64,000 nt of DNA from Rhodococcus zopfii NBRC 100606 = JCM 9919 (GCF_001895025.1 NZ_BCXI01000017.1:62001-126000), one strand, 5' to 3'; positions 17,501 to 25,478 are shown, numbered from the stretch's first letter. Notes: generated by a model from the sequence alone, not told the origin. Numbers and translations: made by a program.

Positions 17501-18521
17501 TCTCGCAGACGGCAATGTAGATGCTCAACTGCTCGACAAGCCCGGCGAGGGCATCATCAATACCAAGGGAGGAGTGCGCGATGCAAACAACCGATTCCAA
17601 TGCGCGTACTGGTCGGGACAGGATCGGGAGGACGTAATTTCAGCCCTGCACGCATTGGCCCAACAGCGTGGATTCACCCGCCGGCCAGTGGTGTTCGAAG
17701 GGAATGCTGAAGCGCCGATCACAGATCAGCCATCGTCGCTATTTACTCGTTCATCGCCCATTGGCGAGTTGGTGTTGCCCGTGGGTGCTCCCATGTCCTT
17801 GGCTGACCCGGTGTGTATGCGGGTTGCCCGTGCCGCCGGTGGGAATATGCTGGTAATCAGTCCGGATGCGCTCGACTCGCTCGCACTGATGACGGCGTCA
17901 CTGTTGGCAACCGGCATCACCGTCGACGCCGTCGACTTCGCCGCGATGGCCTCACCATGGGACGAGGTTTTCAAGGGATTCACTGCGTACGGCGCCCGTC
18001 TGACGCACAGCCGTCAGTTCCCGTCCCTGCTGTCCGAACTCAATGAGCTGGTCATGGAGCGACATGCCCTCAACGACTTCCGTGGCCGTGGCCGAGTGCT
18101 GGTACTACCGGGTCTGCAGCGAGCACGCGACCTGAATCCCGACGACTACGACGACAAGTCGCCATCCAAGATCCTGGCGGCGATCCTGCGGGATGGTCCG
18201 GAGGTAGGGGTGCATGTCCTGGCGTGGGCAGATCGATACGCGACATTCCAGCGGCGGTTCGACCACGCATCCGCCCGCGAGTTCTCCCACAAGCTACTCG
18301 GTCCGCTCAACGAGTCCGATTCGCGGGTTCTGGCCGACTCCACAGCCGCCGCCAAGTTGACTCCGGCGCAGTTCCTGTACGACGATTTCGACACTGGTCG
18401 GCAGCTTGTGACTCGTCGGTTCAGTCTTCCGAAGGATCCCGTTCCGGATAAGACCCTTGTGGAGACAACGCAGTGGCTGTGGTCCTTGGCGGAGCAGTCG
18501 ACGGATACGAGCGATGTCTGA
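14553..18521 (+). CDS. TerD-FtsK/SpoIIIE fusion ATPase
   Basis: The start is GTG 14553, with GGAGG 4 bases upstream, so the product has 1322 residues. Residues 1-165 form a TerD-like domain (MPLPGTAVRVAITAATPLDV, DEDFVFYNAPTHPTG, WKVRAVGQGYDDGLAG), but without the GDNLTGxGxGDDE calcium-binding loop of true TerD. A Pro/Ala linker and a helical region follow (about 230-390). The FtsK/HerA-type motor has Walker A in GGRTGSGKSVLLHS (near 805) and Walker B in ILVIDEFHMML (near 910). A second, degenerate ATPase-like domain ends the protein. Such motors pump DNA or, in type VII secretion (EccC), proteins. The next gene overlaps by 8 bases, which marks an operon. The fusion of a stress-response domain to a translocase is unusual. 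Confidence 0.88.
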   Translation: MLAELVKGQNMPLPGTAVRVAITAATPLDVSAVVVGKDGKARRDEDFVFYNAPTHPTGIALIAAGTALDCELGRADPDAEKVVVLLSADDRPVPAFEVRLVTAGADTSESFARFLVAPSHNETVVIAVELYLRNDQWKVRAVGQGYDDGLAGAAKDLGIEIEDAPDVTPHTPADPQISSTPAHQDGPAGPLDSSPAASPLPITPEPAVAPQARSAPVVGPAAEPQLVERARRLDVDISAQRRLTEISSMLTRLVEVIASTYPQTEIDRRITALDHTYSSRSEQLSKTMETLRSALYHKYRSKLPNGWDQLSDYPNTNAPTTPDRWTDEGNALIQQIVQSGPVLLKANRLTLMSELVNATRALLSSYKRAVTTLEDETARRHQAIYEDEFSTFVRKAESSGHSAIRTWEASARATLPHPHHTIRPVWLSDVAATALTTGVGTLHFPLGQVAATSVNYDLGVNPGRSTSTTLSKRTDLPLSRAVHSIPYIVDLDECGGFVTDDRRIVENVVLDMLALLPAGRVKIDAVDPVELGASLNFLYGLGDAGPKVFGDKIWGSHNISELLIELENHVAFVTQKYLQGTHETLTSYNREAGEVAEPYRLVLLFDHPKSFSKDGENWDREALTRLRRLADVGRRAGVFLLATVPAATSPHEAVKPAELSALASAMTSGRDPEIVQALGLPTSGSRKGPVHLSDIIWQLTSDTPPTEQQLADLLAHIERQMHAAANVQVDPAKVYALAQAEAHRAAAKGTRPDQVIADPHNPKTWWSDHSANAAVSRFGRMGASNVAELRIDSGDFPGALVGGRTGSGKSVLLHSLILGWAMQYPPEELEFYLIDFKEGVEFKPYAAGLLPHARIVAIETNRDFGISVLESLDEEIEKRGELFKAVGGGEVNFGTYRSQSGEQLPRIILVIDEFHMMLEEEDEASRKAAALIERVIRQGRAFGVHAVLASQSVSGSAQKIRVALDQIKTRLVLSSSSKDSELLLADGNVDAQLLDKPGEGIINTKGGVRDANNRFQCAYWSGQDREDVISALHALAQQRGFTRRPVVFEGNAEAPITDQPSSLFTRSSPIGELVLPVGAPMSLADPVCMRVARAAGGNMLVISPDALDSLALMTASLLATGITVDAVDFAAMASPWDEVFKGFTAYGARLTHSRQFPSLLSELNELVMERHALNDFRGRGRVLVLPGLQRARDLNPDDYDDKSPSKILAAILRDGPEVGVHVLAWADRYATFQRRFDHASAREFSHKLLGPLNESDSRVLADSTAAAKLTPAQFLYDDFDTGRQLVTRRFSLPKDPVPDKTLVETTQWLWSLAEQSTDTSDV

Positions 18522-19458
18522 CGCGGCGCATGTCGACCCCGACGCAGTAGTTCGATTGGGTGCCGACTTGAACAGCTACACCCGCGTCGGTGATGAGGTC
18601 AGAGCGGCAGCGGCGTCCGCAGCCGCATCCGTGCTCCGGCACATCGATGCCGAACTCGACCGGCGCCGGCTCGAACTACAGCGGGCCGAGGACGCCTATG
18701 CGGCGTGCATGCGCGGCGAAGACGCCGACTGTAGCGTCGAACGACGGCAGGTGAACCGAGCCCAGGTGCGGCTGACCGTCGCCCAAGGGTGTCTGCAGCG
18801 TTTCCGGGTCGCTAAGGAGCAATACGACCAGGACAGTGCCCGATATCGATCCGCGGTGTCGCATGTCAACGACCAGGCACAGAGGCGACTAGCGCAGATC
18901 GCCACAGATTTGGGGATATACCAGCAATTCGCATTGCACACCAGCCCAGGGGGCGGACATACGGTGGCGTTCGGCGGTGGGGGCCGCCACACGTCGTCCG
19001 GAGCCAGTACCGGGGGCGGTTGGTCCGTCGGTACCGGCGGTCCTGGTCAATCGACGGGCGACATCGTGTACAGACCGCCCGGCATCCCTGACGGCTATTC
19101 GCTGGTGCCGCTGGCGCTGATCGATGATTCGGACAGCCGGGTGGGAGGTCCGGAGGACTTCAAGATGGACTGTTCTCCTGAGGATCTCGAGTGGGGATTC
19201 ACAGCACTGCAGCAGGTTGTCCTGCCAGCACTGGCTCGTGGCAAGAGCCTGGACTACTTCCGAGATCGGGACACTCGCGATGGACTGATGGGCAATCGCA
19301 GCTACTCCGACACTTACACCGGATTCTTCGGTGCGTCGGAAGCTCCACGCTTCACCCGACAGGTGAACGGGACCTTTCGTATCGCGAATGGATTCCACCG
19401 CGTCTGGGTAGCCCGACGGTTGGGTCTAGATTCTGTTCCCGGCCAGGTGGTGGACTAG
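18514..19458 (+). CDS. Coiled-coil protein with ParB-like C-terminal segment
   Basis: The ATG at 18514 overlaps the stop of the FtsK-like gene, so translation is coupled. The product has 314 residues. Residues 15-140 are almost entirely helical and coiled-coil-like (HIDAELDRRRLELQRAED, RRQVNRAQVRLTVAQG, ending RLAQIATDLGIYQQF), reminiscent of WXG/LXG leader domains. A Gly/Ser/Thr linker follows. The last 25 residues contain NGFHRVWVARRLGLDSVPGQ, close to the ParB/Srx signature NGxHRxxAARxLGxxxVP. The layout of a helical leader, flexible linker and C-terminal module is that of secreted effectors, which would fit an EccC-like ATPase. It could equally be a DNA-binding adaptor. Confidence 0.65.
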   Translation: MSDAAHVDPDAVVRLGADLNSYTRVGDEVRAAAASAAASVLRHIDAELDRRRLELQRAEDAYAACMRGEDADCSVERRQVNRAQVRLTVAQGCLQRFRVAKEQYDQDSARYRSAVSHVNDQAQRRLAQIATDLGIYQQFALHTSPGGGHTVAFGGGGRHTSSGASTGGGWSVGTGGPGQSTGDIVYRPPGIPDGYSLVPLALIDDSDSRVGGPEDFKMDCSPEDLEWGFTALQQVVLPALARGKSLDYFRDRDTRDGLMGNRSYSDTYTGFFGASEAPRFTRQVNGTFRIANGFHRVWVARRLGLDSVPGQVVD

Positions 19459-19680
19459 ATGAGCCGACTGCACCGCAGCAGGGAAATCCATGCCCAGAAC
19501 ATCAACCGCCGTCGCGCCGCTGAATCCGCTGCAGGAGATCTATGGCGGGACGTGGTGTTCAAGCGGATCGAAGACCGGGAACTGGCCGACCTCGATGCGG
19601 CAGACCATCGTTTTCAGGCGTCGTTGATCGAATTCGACCTCGAGATCGACCGGATCCTGGGCACCCTGGACGGGCACTGA
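19459..19680 (+). CDS. Small helical protein of the TerD-FtsK operon
   Basis: The ATG at 19459 begins directly after the previous stop. The 73-residue product is highly charged and helical (REIHAQNINRRRAAESAAGD, IEDRELADLDAADHRFQASL). There is no signal peptide or membrane segment. Position and size suggest a partner or chaperone for the neighbouring coiled-coil protein. No known family is recognised. Confidence 0.6.
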   Translation: MSRLHRSREIHAQNINRRRAAESAAGDLWRDVVFKRIEDRELADLDAADHRFQASLIEFDLEIDRILGTLDGH

Positions 19681-19719
19681 CCAACACACTCGACAACCAC
19701 CGGAGACCGAGGAGACGAC

Positions 19720-19983
19720 ATGGCCGGCGTCAACGCTGATCCCAGCTCACTGCGCACACTCCGCGCCGACATCGATCGGACGCAAAGGGAGATCAAGCAG
19801 GCGATCGCTCGCACTCGCGGTGCGTTGCGCAGCGCCCAGTGGAAGGACTCGATGAAAGATCAGTTCGAGCGAGAACTGGAATCGACACTGCGCACCCTCG
19901 ATGCATTCGACCGCAACGCCGACCAACTCAAAGCGCACCTGGACCGGAAGGCCCGCGAATTGGACCAATACCTGGGTCGCTGA
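19720..19983 (+). CDS. WXG100-like small helical protein
   Basis: ATG 19720 follows GAGGAG. The 87-residue product fits a helical hairpin: helix 1 (LRTLRADIDRTQREIKQAIA), a turn with ARTRGALRSAQWKDSMKDQF, then helix 2 (ESTLRTLDAFDRNADQLKAH). Size and layout match WXG100/ESAT-6-type proteins, which are substrates or cofactors of EccC/FtsK-like ATPases. The W-x-G turn is replaced by WKD, so the match is structural, not exact. It is the last gene of the operon led by the TerD-FtsK ATPase. The tail ends KARELDQYLGR, with no classical type VII signal. Confidence 0.6.
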   Translation: MAGVNADPSSLRTLRADIDRTQREIKQAIARTRGALRSAQWKDSMKDQFERELESTLRTLDAFDRNADQLKAHLDRKARELDQYLGR

Positions 19984-20230
19984 AGTATGACAGGAACCCA
20001 TGTGACCTTCAGTATCGAGGCGACTTGTGGCTGGCCTAATGTTGCGGTGCGCTGCGATACCACCTCCCCTCAAAGTTCGACCCGGAGTTGTCGCCAGCTA
20101 CGCACTTGTCCGGCGCCAAAGGAGGCTGTCGGAGCATGCACGGCACCGATGGTGGTTACGCTTTCTGTGGTGACGGCTATCGCTCAGACCTTGACCACCG
20201 AAGCGAGTGCTCGGCACACCTTCCTTCCTA

Positions 20231-21460
20231 GTGCCGCACCCGTGAACCTTTGCCCCGTTGCAGCCGACACGCCGACCAGATGCGGAGTGTCGGCTACGGC
20301 ATCGGTCAGCCTGGGCAGGTGGCAGAACGAGTACGAGTGCGAGAACTCGATGACGACGAAGGTAAACGACTGGTGCGGATCCTGCGCCGGGGCACCGGAT
20401 CGGTGGTGACCTGGCGGCGTGCCCAGATGATCCTGCTCTCCGCTCAGGGCATGCCGGTCCCGAAGATCGCCGAGATCAGCTTCACCAGCGCCGACCGTGT
20501 CCGCGACGTGATCCACAACTTCAACACCGACGGATTCGATTCGCTGTACCCGAAGTATGCCGGCGGACGGCCCAAGAAATTCACTCTTCCCGAACGCCGG
20601 GAGATCAAGAAGATCGCCAAGTCCACCCCCGTCGAGCACGATCTGCCGTTCTCCACCTGGAGCCTGACCAAACTCGCCGAGTTCCTGGTCGCCGAGGGGG
20701 TGGTCGACGACATCAGCCACGAAACTCTGCGCGTGCTGCTCCGCGAGGAGGGTGTCTCCTTTCAAAAAGTGAAGACGTGGAAGAGATCTCGGGATCCCGG
20801 GTACGCGGTGAAGAAAGCTCGGGTCGAGCATCTGTATGCGATCGCCGACGGTGAGGTTGTCGCCGAGTCCGGAGAGCCGGAGGTCGTGTTCTGCCTCGAC
20901 GAGTTCGGGCCGCTGAACCTGCAGCCGCATCCCGGCCGGCAGTGGGCCGAGCGTGGCGGCAAGCACAAGGACCCGAACCGGGAACCGCGACGCCGACGGC
21001 GGGCGACCTATACCCGTCCGCACGGGGTGCGGCATCTGTTCGCGGCCTACGACCTGGGCGCGGACAAGCTGTATGGGCACGTCAAGACGACGAAGAACCG
21101 CACGAAGTTCCTCGAGTTCTGCCGGTACCTGCGCACCTTGTATCCGGCCGCGGTGCGCATCGCGATCGTGTGCGACAACTTCTCCCCGCATCTGACGACG
21201 AAGAAGTGTCGGCGGGTCATCGAGTGGGCGGAGGCGAACAACGTCGAGATCGCGTACACCCCGACGAACAGTTCGTGGTTGAACAGGATCGAGGCGCAGT
21301 TCACCGCGTTGCGGTACTTCGCGCTCGACGGCACCGACCACAGCAGCCACCGCGAGCAGGCATCGATGATTCGGCGTTACATCATCTGGCGCAACAAGCA
21401 TGCCCAAGATCAACGGCTACGGGACATCGTCAACAGGGCAAACGTAGCCTGATGCGGCAC
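20231..21460 (+). mobile_element. Intact IS630-family element
   Basis: The element is 1,230 bp and is flanked by TA at 20229-20230 and 21461-21462, the target duplicated by IS630/Tc1-mariner elements. Its ends are inverted repeats: the left reads GTGCCGCACCCGTGAACCTT, the right (complement) GTGCCGCATCAGGCTACGTT; both go on to TTGCCC-GTTG. It contains one complete transposase. It separates the TerD-FtsK operon from terD/terC. Confidence 0.88.
20319..21452 (+). CDS. IS630-family transposase
   Basis: Starting from GTG 20319 the product has 377 residues; a TTG at 20250 would extend it. The N-terminal helix-turn-helix (RRAQMILLSAQGMPVPKIAE) and linker precede the DDE catalytic core: first Asp in VVFCLDEFGPL, second Asp in IAIVCDNFSPH, and Glu in NSSWLNRIEAQF. 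All residues needed for cut-and-paste at TA sites are present, and both ends of the element look intact, so it should be active. The stop lies 8 bases inside the right end. Confidence 0.92.
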   Translation: MAERVRVRELDDDEGKRLVRILRRGTGSVVTWRRAQMILLSAQGMPVPKIAEISFTSADRVRDVIHNFNTDGFDSLYPKYAGGRPKKFTLPERREIKKIAKSTPVEHDLPFSTWSLTKLAEFLVAEGVVDDISHETLRVLLREEGVSFQKVKTWKRSRDPGYAVKKARVEHLYAIADGEVVAESGEPEVVFCLDEFGPLNLQPHPGRQWAERGGKHKDPNREPRRRRRATYTRPHGVRHLFAAYDLGADKLYGHVKTTKNRTKFLEFCRYLRTLYPAAVRIAIVCDNFSPHLTTKKCRRVIEWAEANNVEIAYTPTNSSWLNRIEAQFTALRYFALDGTDHSSHREQASMIRRYIIWRNKHAQDQRLRDIVNRANVA

Positions 21461-21462
21461 TA

Positions 21463-21790
21463 GCCGAAACGTGACGGCCGAAGAGACAACTGTGGAATGC
21501 GTGCTCCGACCGGGTAGGACCGCACTAGTCGAAGCACCTTGCCGCAACGGGTGCGCCAATTCCGCCTCGTAGAATCGGTCCCGCGTCGTCCTGTCGGCAT
21601 CGATGCGGCTATGGCAGCTACCGGATCCACGCTCGAATCCGGTACTCAGCGCGGGCTGGGTACCGGGAAGCTGGAGCGGCCCCTTATCTTCTGTTGGGTG
21701 GTCTAGCGGGGGCATGATCGCCTCACCGTTCTGTTCCCTGCGAGTGCATTGGTATTCGGAGGGTTCCGTCAACTCGAAGGAGTCCATTTC
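21463..21790. other. Upstream region of terD, no gene seen
   Basis: 328 bp between the IS630 end and terD. It should carry the terD promoter. The IS insertion may have split this region from sequence at 19984-20230, which likewise holds no clear gene. Confidence 0.4.
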
Positions 21791-22366
21791 ATGGGTGTTA
21801 CTCTCGCCAAGGGTGGCAATGTGTCGCTGTCCAAGCAGGCAGCCAATCTGACTGCGATCACCGTCGGTCTGGGCTGGGACCAGCGCACCACCACCGGGGC
21901 CGATTACGATCTCGACGCCTCCGCGCTGCTGACCGGCTCGGATCGCAAAGTGTTGTCCGACCGGCACTTCGTGTTCTACAACCAGCTCAAGTCCCCCGAC
22001 GGTGCCGTCGAGCACACCGGCGACAACCTCACCGGTGAAGGTGACGGCGACGACGAGTCGATCAACGTCGACCTGATCGCCCTCGACCCGAAGGTGACGA
22101 ACATCTTCTTTCCGGTGTCGATCCACGACGCGGTCCAGCGGGGCCAGTCGTTCGGTCAGGTGATCAACGCCTTCATCCGTATCGTCGACCGCAACACCGG
22201 CATCGAGCTGGCCCGCTACGACCTGACCGAGGAAGCCTCCACCGAGACCGCCATGATTTTCGGCGAGGTCTACCGCAGCGGCGCCGAATGGAAGTTCCGC
22301 GCCGTCGGACAGGGCTACGCCTCCGGGCTCGAAGGCATCGCCCGCGACTACGGCGTCAACATCTGA
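21791..22366 (+). CDS. terD: TerD-family stress protein
   Basis: ATG 21791 follows AAGGAG at 8 bases. The 191-residue product is a full-length TerD: MGVTLAKGGNVSLSK at the N-terminus, the calcium-binding loops around YDLDASALLTGSD and TGEGDGDDESINVDL, and the C-terminal WKFRAVGQGYASGLEGIA. TerD proteins bind calcium and act in the cytoplasm in tellurite, phage and oxidative-stress resistance, usually with TerC at the membrane. The DUF475/TerC gene follows, after a long hairpin. Unlike the TerD domains at 14553 and 24900, this copy keeps the acidic loop. Confidence 0.95.
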   Translation: MGVTLAKGGNVSLSKQAANLTAITVGLGWDQRTTTGADYDLDASALLTGSDRKVLSDRHFVFYNQLKSPDGAVEHTGDNLTGEGDGDDESINVDLIALDPKVTNIFFPVSIHDAVQRGQSFGQVINAFIRIVDRNTGIELARYDLTEEASTETAMIFGEVYRSGAEWKFRAVGQGYASGLEGIARDYGVNI

Positions 22367-22386
22367 CCGACGCGACCGTTTCCTTC

Positions 22387-22452
22387 GGTCGTCCCGCCGC
22401 CGCACCGGCGCACTGAGCATCGACGCTCGGCCCAGTGCGGGGCGGGACGACC
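22387..22452 (+). promoter_or_regulatory. 66-nt compound hairpin between terD and terC
   Basis: GGTCGTCCCGCC (22387-22398) pairs perfectly with GGCGGGACGACC (22441-22452). Nested inside, CGCACTG (22409-22415) pairs with CAGTGCG (22433-22439) and GAGC with GCTC around a six-base loop. It begins 20 bases after the terD stop and ends 25 bases before the terC start. It could be a partial terminator/attenuator or a processing site that sets the terD:terC ratio. Confidence 0.65.
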
Positions 22453-22477
22453 GCCTCAGACAGAAAGGCCACGTTCT

Positions 22478-23590
22478 GTGGTTCTGCGCATTTTCGGCGT
22501 CTCGTTCGCCGTCACGGTCGTCTCCCTGGTGGTGGCGTTCCTCTACGGCGGGCCGCAGGCGCTGCTGCTCGCCACCATCCTCGGCATCCTCGAGGTCTCG
22601 CTCTCCTTCGACAACGCCGTCATCAACGCCACCGTGCTCCGGCGGATGAGCGAGTTCTGGCAGAAGATCTTCCTCACCGTCGGCATCCTGATCGCCGTGT
22701 TCGGCATGCGGCTGGTCTTCCCGCTGGTCATCGTCTGGCTCGCCTCCGGTCTCGGCCCGGTCGCCGCCCTCGATCTGGCGCTGAACCCGCCGCCGGACGG
22801 TGCCGCGTACTTCCCCGACGGCTCCCCGAGTTACGAAACGCTCATCACCGCCGCGCATCCGCAGATCGCCGCGTTCGGCGGCATGTTCTTGCTCATGCTC
22901 TTCCTCGGATTCGTCCTCGAGGAAAAGGAGATCACCTGGCTGTCGTGGCTCGAGCGTCCCCTCGAACGGATCGGCAAGCTCGACCAGCTCGAAGTGGTCA
23001 TCGCCACCGCCCTGCTGGTGCTCACCGCGGTGTACATCGCCCCGGACGATCAGACCTCCACCGTCATGATCGCCGGCGCCTTGGGCATGATCACCTACAT
23101 CGCCGTCAACGGACTCGGGGAGCTGTTCAACGTCGAACACGACGACGCGCAGGCCGGTCGCTCCGGTCCGACCGAGCTGGCCAAGGCCACCGGCAAGGCC
23201 GGGTTCTTCCTGTTCCTCTACCTCGAGGTGCTCGACGCGTCGTTCTCCTTCGACGGCGTCATCGGCGCGTTCGCCATCACCGCAGACCCGATCATCATCG
23301 CCCTGGGCCTGGGCTTCATCGGCGCGATGTTCGTGCGCTCCCTGACGGTGTACTTGGTCCGGCAGGGCACCCTGTCCGAGTACGTGTACCTCGAACACGG
23401 CGCCCACTGGGCCATCGGTGCCCTCGCCTTGATCCTGCTGTACTCGATCGGCACCCACGTCTCCGAGATCGTCACCGGCCTGGTCGGGGTCGTCCTCATC
23501 GTGGCCGCCCTGGTCTCGAGCATCGCCCGTAAGCGCCGCAATCCCGACGACGATGTCGATACCGCCGATCGGGTCTCGGTGTCCGTGTAA
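22478..23590 (+). CDS. TerC-like DUF475 integral membrane protein
   Basis: GTG 22478 follows AGAAAGG. The 370-residue product has about eight to nine membrane helices. The TerC signature appears twice: EVSLSFDNAVINATVL in the first half and EVLDASFSFDGVIGAFAIT in the second, each carrying acidic residues within the membrane that are thought to bind a metal ion. The extra length over classic TerC and the FVLEEKEITWLSWLE loop fit the DUF475 subfamily, which regularly neighbours terD. TerC-type proteins have been linked to manganese/calcium export and to anchoring of Ter complexes. The C-terminal tail is cytoplasmic and charged. Confidence 0.9.
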   Translation: MVLRIFGVSFAVTVVSLVVAFLYGGPQALLLATILGILEVSLSFDNAVINATVLRRMSEFWQKIFLTVGILIAVFGMRLVFPLVIVWLASGLGPVAALDLALNPPPDGAAYFPDGSPSYETLITAAHPQIAAFGGMFLLMLFLGFVLEEKEITWLSWLERPLERIGKLDQLEVVIATALLVLTAVYIAPDDQTSTVMIAGALGMITYIAVNGLGELFNVEHDDAQAGRSGPTELAKATGKAGFFLFLYLEVLDASFSFDGVIGAFAITADPIIIALGLGFIGAMFVRSLTVYLVRQGTLSEYVYLEHGAHWAIGALALILLYSIGTHVSEIVTGLVGVVLIVAALVSSIARKRRNPDDDVDTADRVSVSV

Positions 23591-23646
23591 CCCCGTCACC
23601 GTTCACGCCGCGGCCTCCCTCTGGGGTCGTGACAGCGGTAAATGTG

Positions 23647-23732
23647 GTGATGCCGCCGGGCTCGGTCCGATGCGGGCCCTGCGGCATCACTGGAGGGTCG
23701 CTGGGCAAGCCGGCCGTTTCGCTGGCTTGCCC
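23647..23732. terminator. Two hairpins between convergent ter genes
   Basis: GTGATGCCG (23647-23655) pairs with CGGCATCAC (23682-23690). GGGCAAGCC (23703-23711) pairs with GGCTTGCCC (23724-23732). They fill the gap between the terC-like stop and the stop of the TerD-TerA gene on the other strand, so they probably form a bidirectional terminator. No T-tract. Confidence 0.65.
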
Positions 23733-23760
23733 ACCAGCCCTCAAGCGATGCCAACGGGCG

Positions 23761-24900
23761 TCACTTGTAGAGATTCAGCGGTCCCGCATCCATCGTCAGT
23801 TGGCCGCGGTGGTCGAGTAGCGGACGGTATTCGGAGTTCGGTCGACTGTAAAGTTCGACAGCATCGATTTCGACGCCGTGAGCTCTGTTCCACACGATCG
23901 CCGGTACACAGGTGTAGATGTTGTCGTGCCGCTGCGCGTGCCGCGCATCGACGGTGACGACATCGCCGGCGCCGTTGTCCACGGCGAGAGACACCTTGTA
24001 GCGATGGAACGAGCCGGTTCCGTTCGACTGGGCCGAGTACGCCACCGGAACAACGCACACGATGTCGTCGTTGAGCCGGATCTCGACCTTCTCCACGGCG
24101 CGGCCGCGTCGGCCGGCGTCCCGGCCGATGTCACCACAGTGCCGGACTGCGCCTGCGGCGACGACCGGAGTGAAGTAAGGATTGTCCGCGGTGCCGAACT
24201 GCGCGGCAGTCTCGACGTGGCCGTCCCGGAACAACACAAGGGCGTACACGTCGTAGTCGGTTTCGGAATTCCACGAAACCGTGGCGGTAATTGCTGCGGT
24301 CTTGGCCATCGATACACGCTGGCCCTTGTCGAGATTGATCTTGCCTTTCGCCAAGTTCACCTGCGTCGGGGGAGCCGCGGCCGGAGCCGGGACAGCGGGG
24401 GCGTCGTCGACGGTGACGCCGTGCTCGGTGACCAACGCCGCCAGACCGCCCTCCCAGCCGGCCGAGACATTGCGGACCTTCCAGCGCCCGTTGTACCGGT
24501 AAACCTCGAGCAAGACCGCCGAGCGTTCCGTGGTCAAGCCCACCGCCGGCGCCGTCACCACCGCACCGGTGGCCTGACTGGCCGTCACCGCCAGCGACGG
24601 AACCGACGACAGCGGACCGGGAACCGACCCGTCGACGGCGACCGCGACCACGATCCTCGCCACCGCCGCCGGTACGGCGTGCAGATCTACCCGTACCTGA
24701 CCCGAGGACACCAGCATGACTGCGCCCTCGGGGGACCGCGGGTTGTTGAAAAAGACCAGGTCGTCATCGCTACGGACCTTGCGATTGTCACCGAGCTGGA
24801 AAACGAACAAGTCAACACTGCCCGGCGCGGTGCCGGTGACGGCAAGGGTCGTGGCCGCAGTGTCGATGCCAATGTTGGCACCACGCGTCAAGGTGGTCAC
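23761..24900 (-). CDS. TerD-TerA fusion protein
   Basis: Taken from GTG 24900, which opens VTTLTRGANIGID, the usual N-terminus of this family; the ribosome site (GAGAGG, 12 bases away) is weak. The product has 379 residues. Residues 1-170 are a TerD domain (DDLVFFNNPRSPEGAV, WKVRNVSAGWEGGLAAL) that lacks the acidic calcium loop. A Pro/Ala linker is followed by a TerA-type domain (QVNLAKGKINLDKGQRVSM, then VSWNSETDYDVYALVLF and an end with EIDAVELYSRPNSEY). TerA-like proteins form part of a cytoplasmic ter complex with TerD. It converges on the terD-terC pair, and the three genes make up a compact ter unit. Confidence 0.85.
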   Translation of the reverse strand: MTTLTRGANIGIDTAATTLAVTGTAPGSVDLFVFQLGDNRKVRSDDDLVFFNNPRSPEGAVMLVSSGQVRVDLHAVPAAVARIVVAVAVDGSVPGPLSSVPSLAVTASQATGAVVTAPAVGLTTERSAVLLEVYRYNGRWKVRNVSAGWEGGLAALVTEHGVTVDDAPAVPAPAAAPPTQVNLAKGKINLDKGQRVSMAKTAAITATVSWNSETDYDVYALVLFRDGHVETAAQFGTADNPYFTPVVAAGAVRHCGDIGRDAGRRGRAVEKVEIRLNDDIVCVVPVAYSAQSNGTGSFHRYKVSLAVDNGAGDVVTVDARHAQRHDNIYTCVPAIVWNRAHGVEIDAVELYSRPNSEYRPLLDHRGQLTMDAGPLNLYK

Positions 24901-25478
24901 AGCGCAGTCATTCCTCTCGGGATTGCGGTTCGGAGGGACGATCAGTGCCGCCGACAAGTCATGACGGAACTGATCAAGGCGACCTGTTTCGGCGAGGCCG
25001 ATGTCGGGCCACCGACAGGATGCCCATCCTCTGGAGGACCCTTCGATCCTCGAAAACGGTCGTGGTATCGAACTATTCGTACACGACGCAGTCACTACCC
25101 TCACGAACTGCATCCCAAGCTGGCCATCGGTGGTACTTCGAAAGGATCCCTAGGGGTATTCGCACCCGGATCCGATTGCCCGAGCAAACGCAACGGGTAG
25201 GTACGAAATTGCGCTGGTCCACGGCTTATGACCGTCGATGGTCCGCGTGTGGCTCCGAAGTGCAGGGAAAAGCAGGAGAAGGCCAGCTAGTGTCCTTCTG
25301 GGGCTGTTGGATGTGGTGCTCCCACGCAGACAGGTGCCTCGATCAGATTCGCCAATGCGACCATGGAGGGACGATGTGGTAGCCACGCCCGTCCGGCGGA
25401 GAAGAGCCTAGCGCCGATCGGTATGCAAGCGCTCAGCAAAACCCTCTACACCAAGCCCGCGCAAGGACTTATTTCCGC
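24901..25478. other. Intergenic, no gene seen
   Basis: 578 bp between the TerD-TerA start and the stop of the next minus-strand gene. It should contain the TerD-TerA promoter. I see no frame with a ribosome site or recognisable motif. Confidence 0.4.

Noticed and set aside
19987-20409. Plus-strand frame starting after the WXG-like gene and running into IS630
   Set aside because: It has no ribosome site or motif, and its second half is IS630 sequence in a non-coding frame.
20184-21413. 409-codon frame antisense to the IS630 transposase
   Set aside because: Shadow of the transposase; the sense strand has the DDE triad.
21410-23599. 729-codon open frame on the minus strand across terD and terC
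   Set aside because: It mirrors the third-codon G/C bias of the real plus-strand genes, is made of repetitive Asp/Gly/Val/His-rich sequence and has no motif. The plus-strand TerD and DUF475 products are unmistakable.
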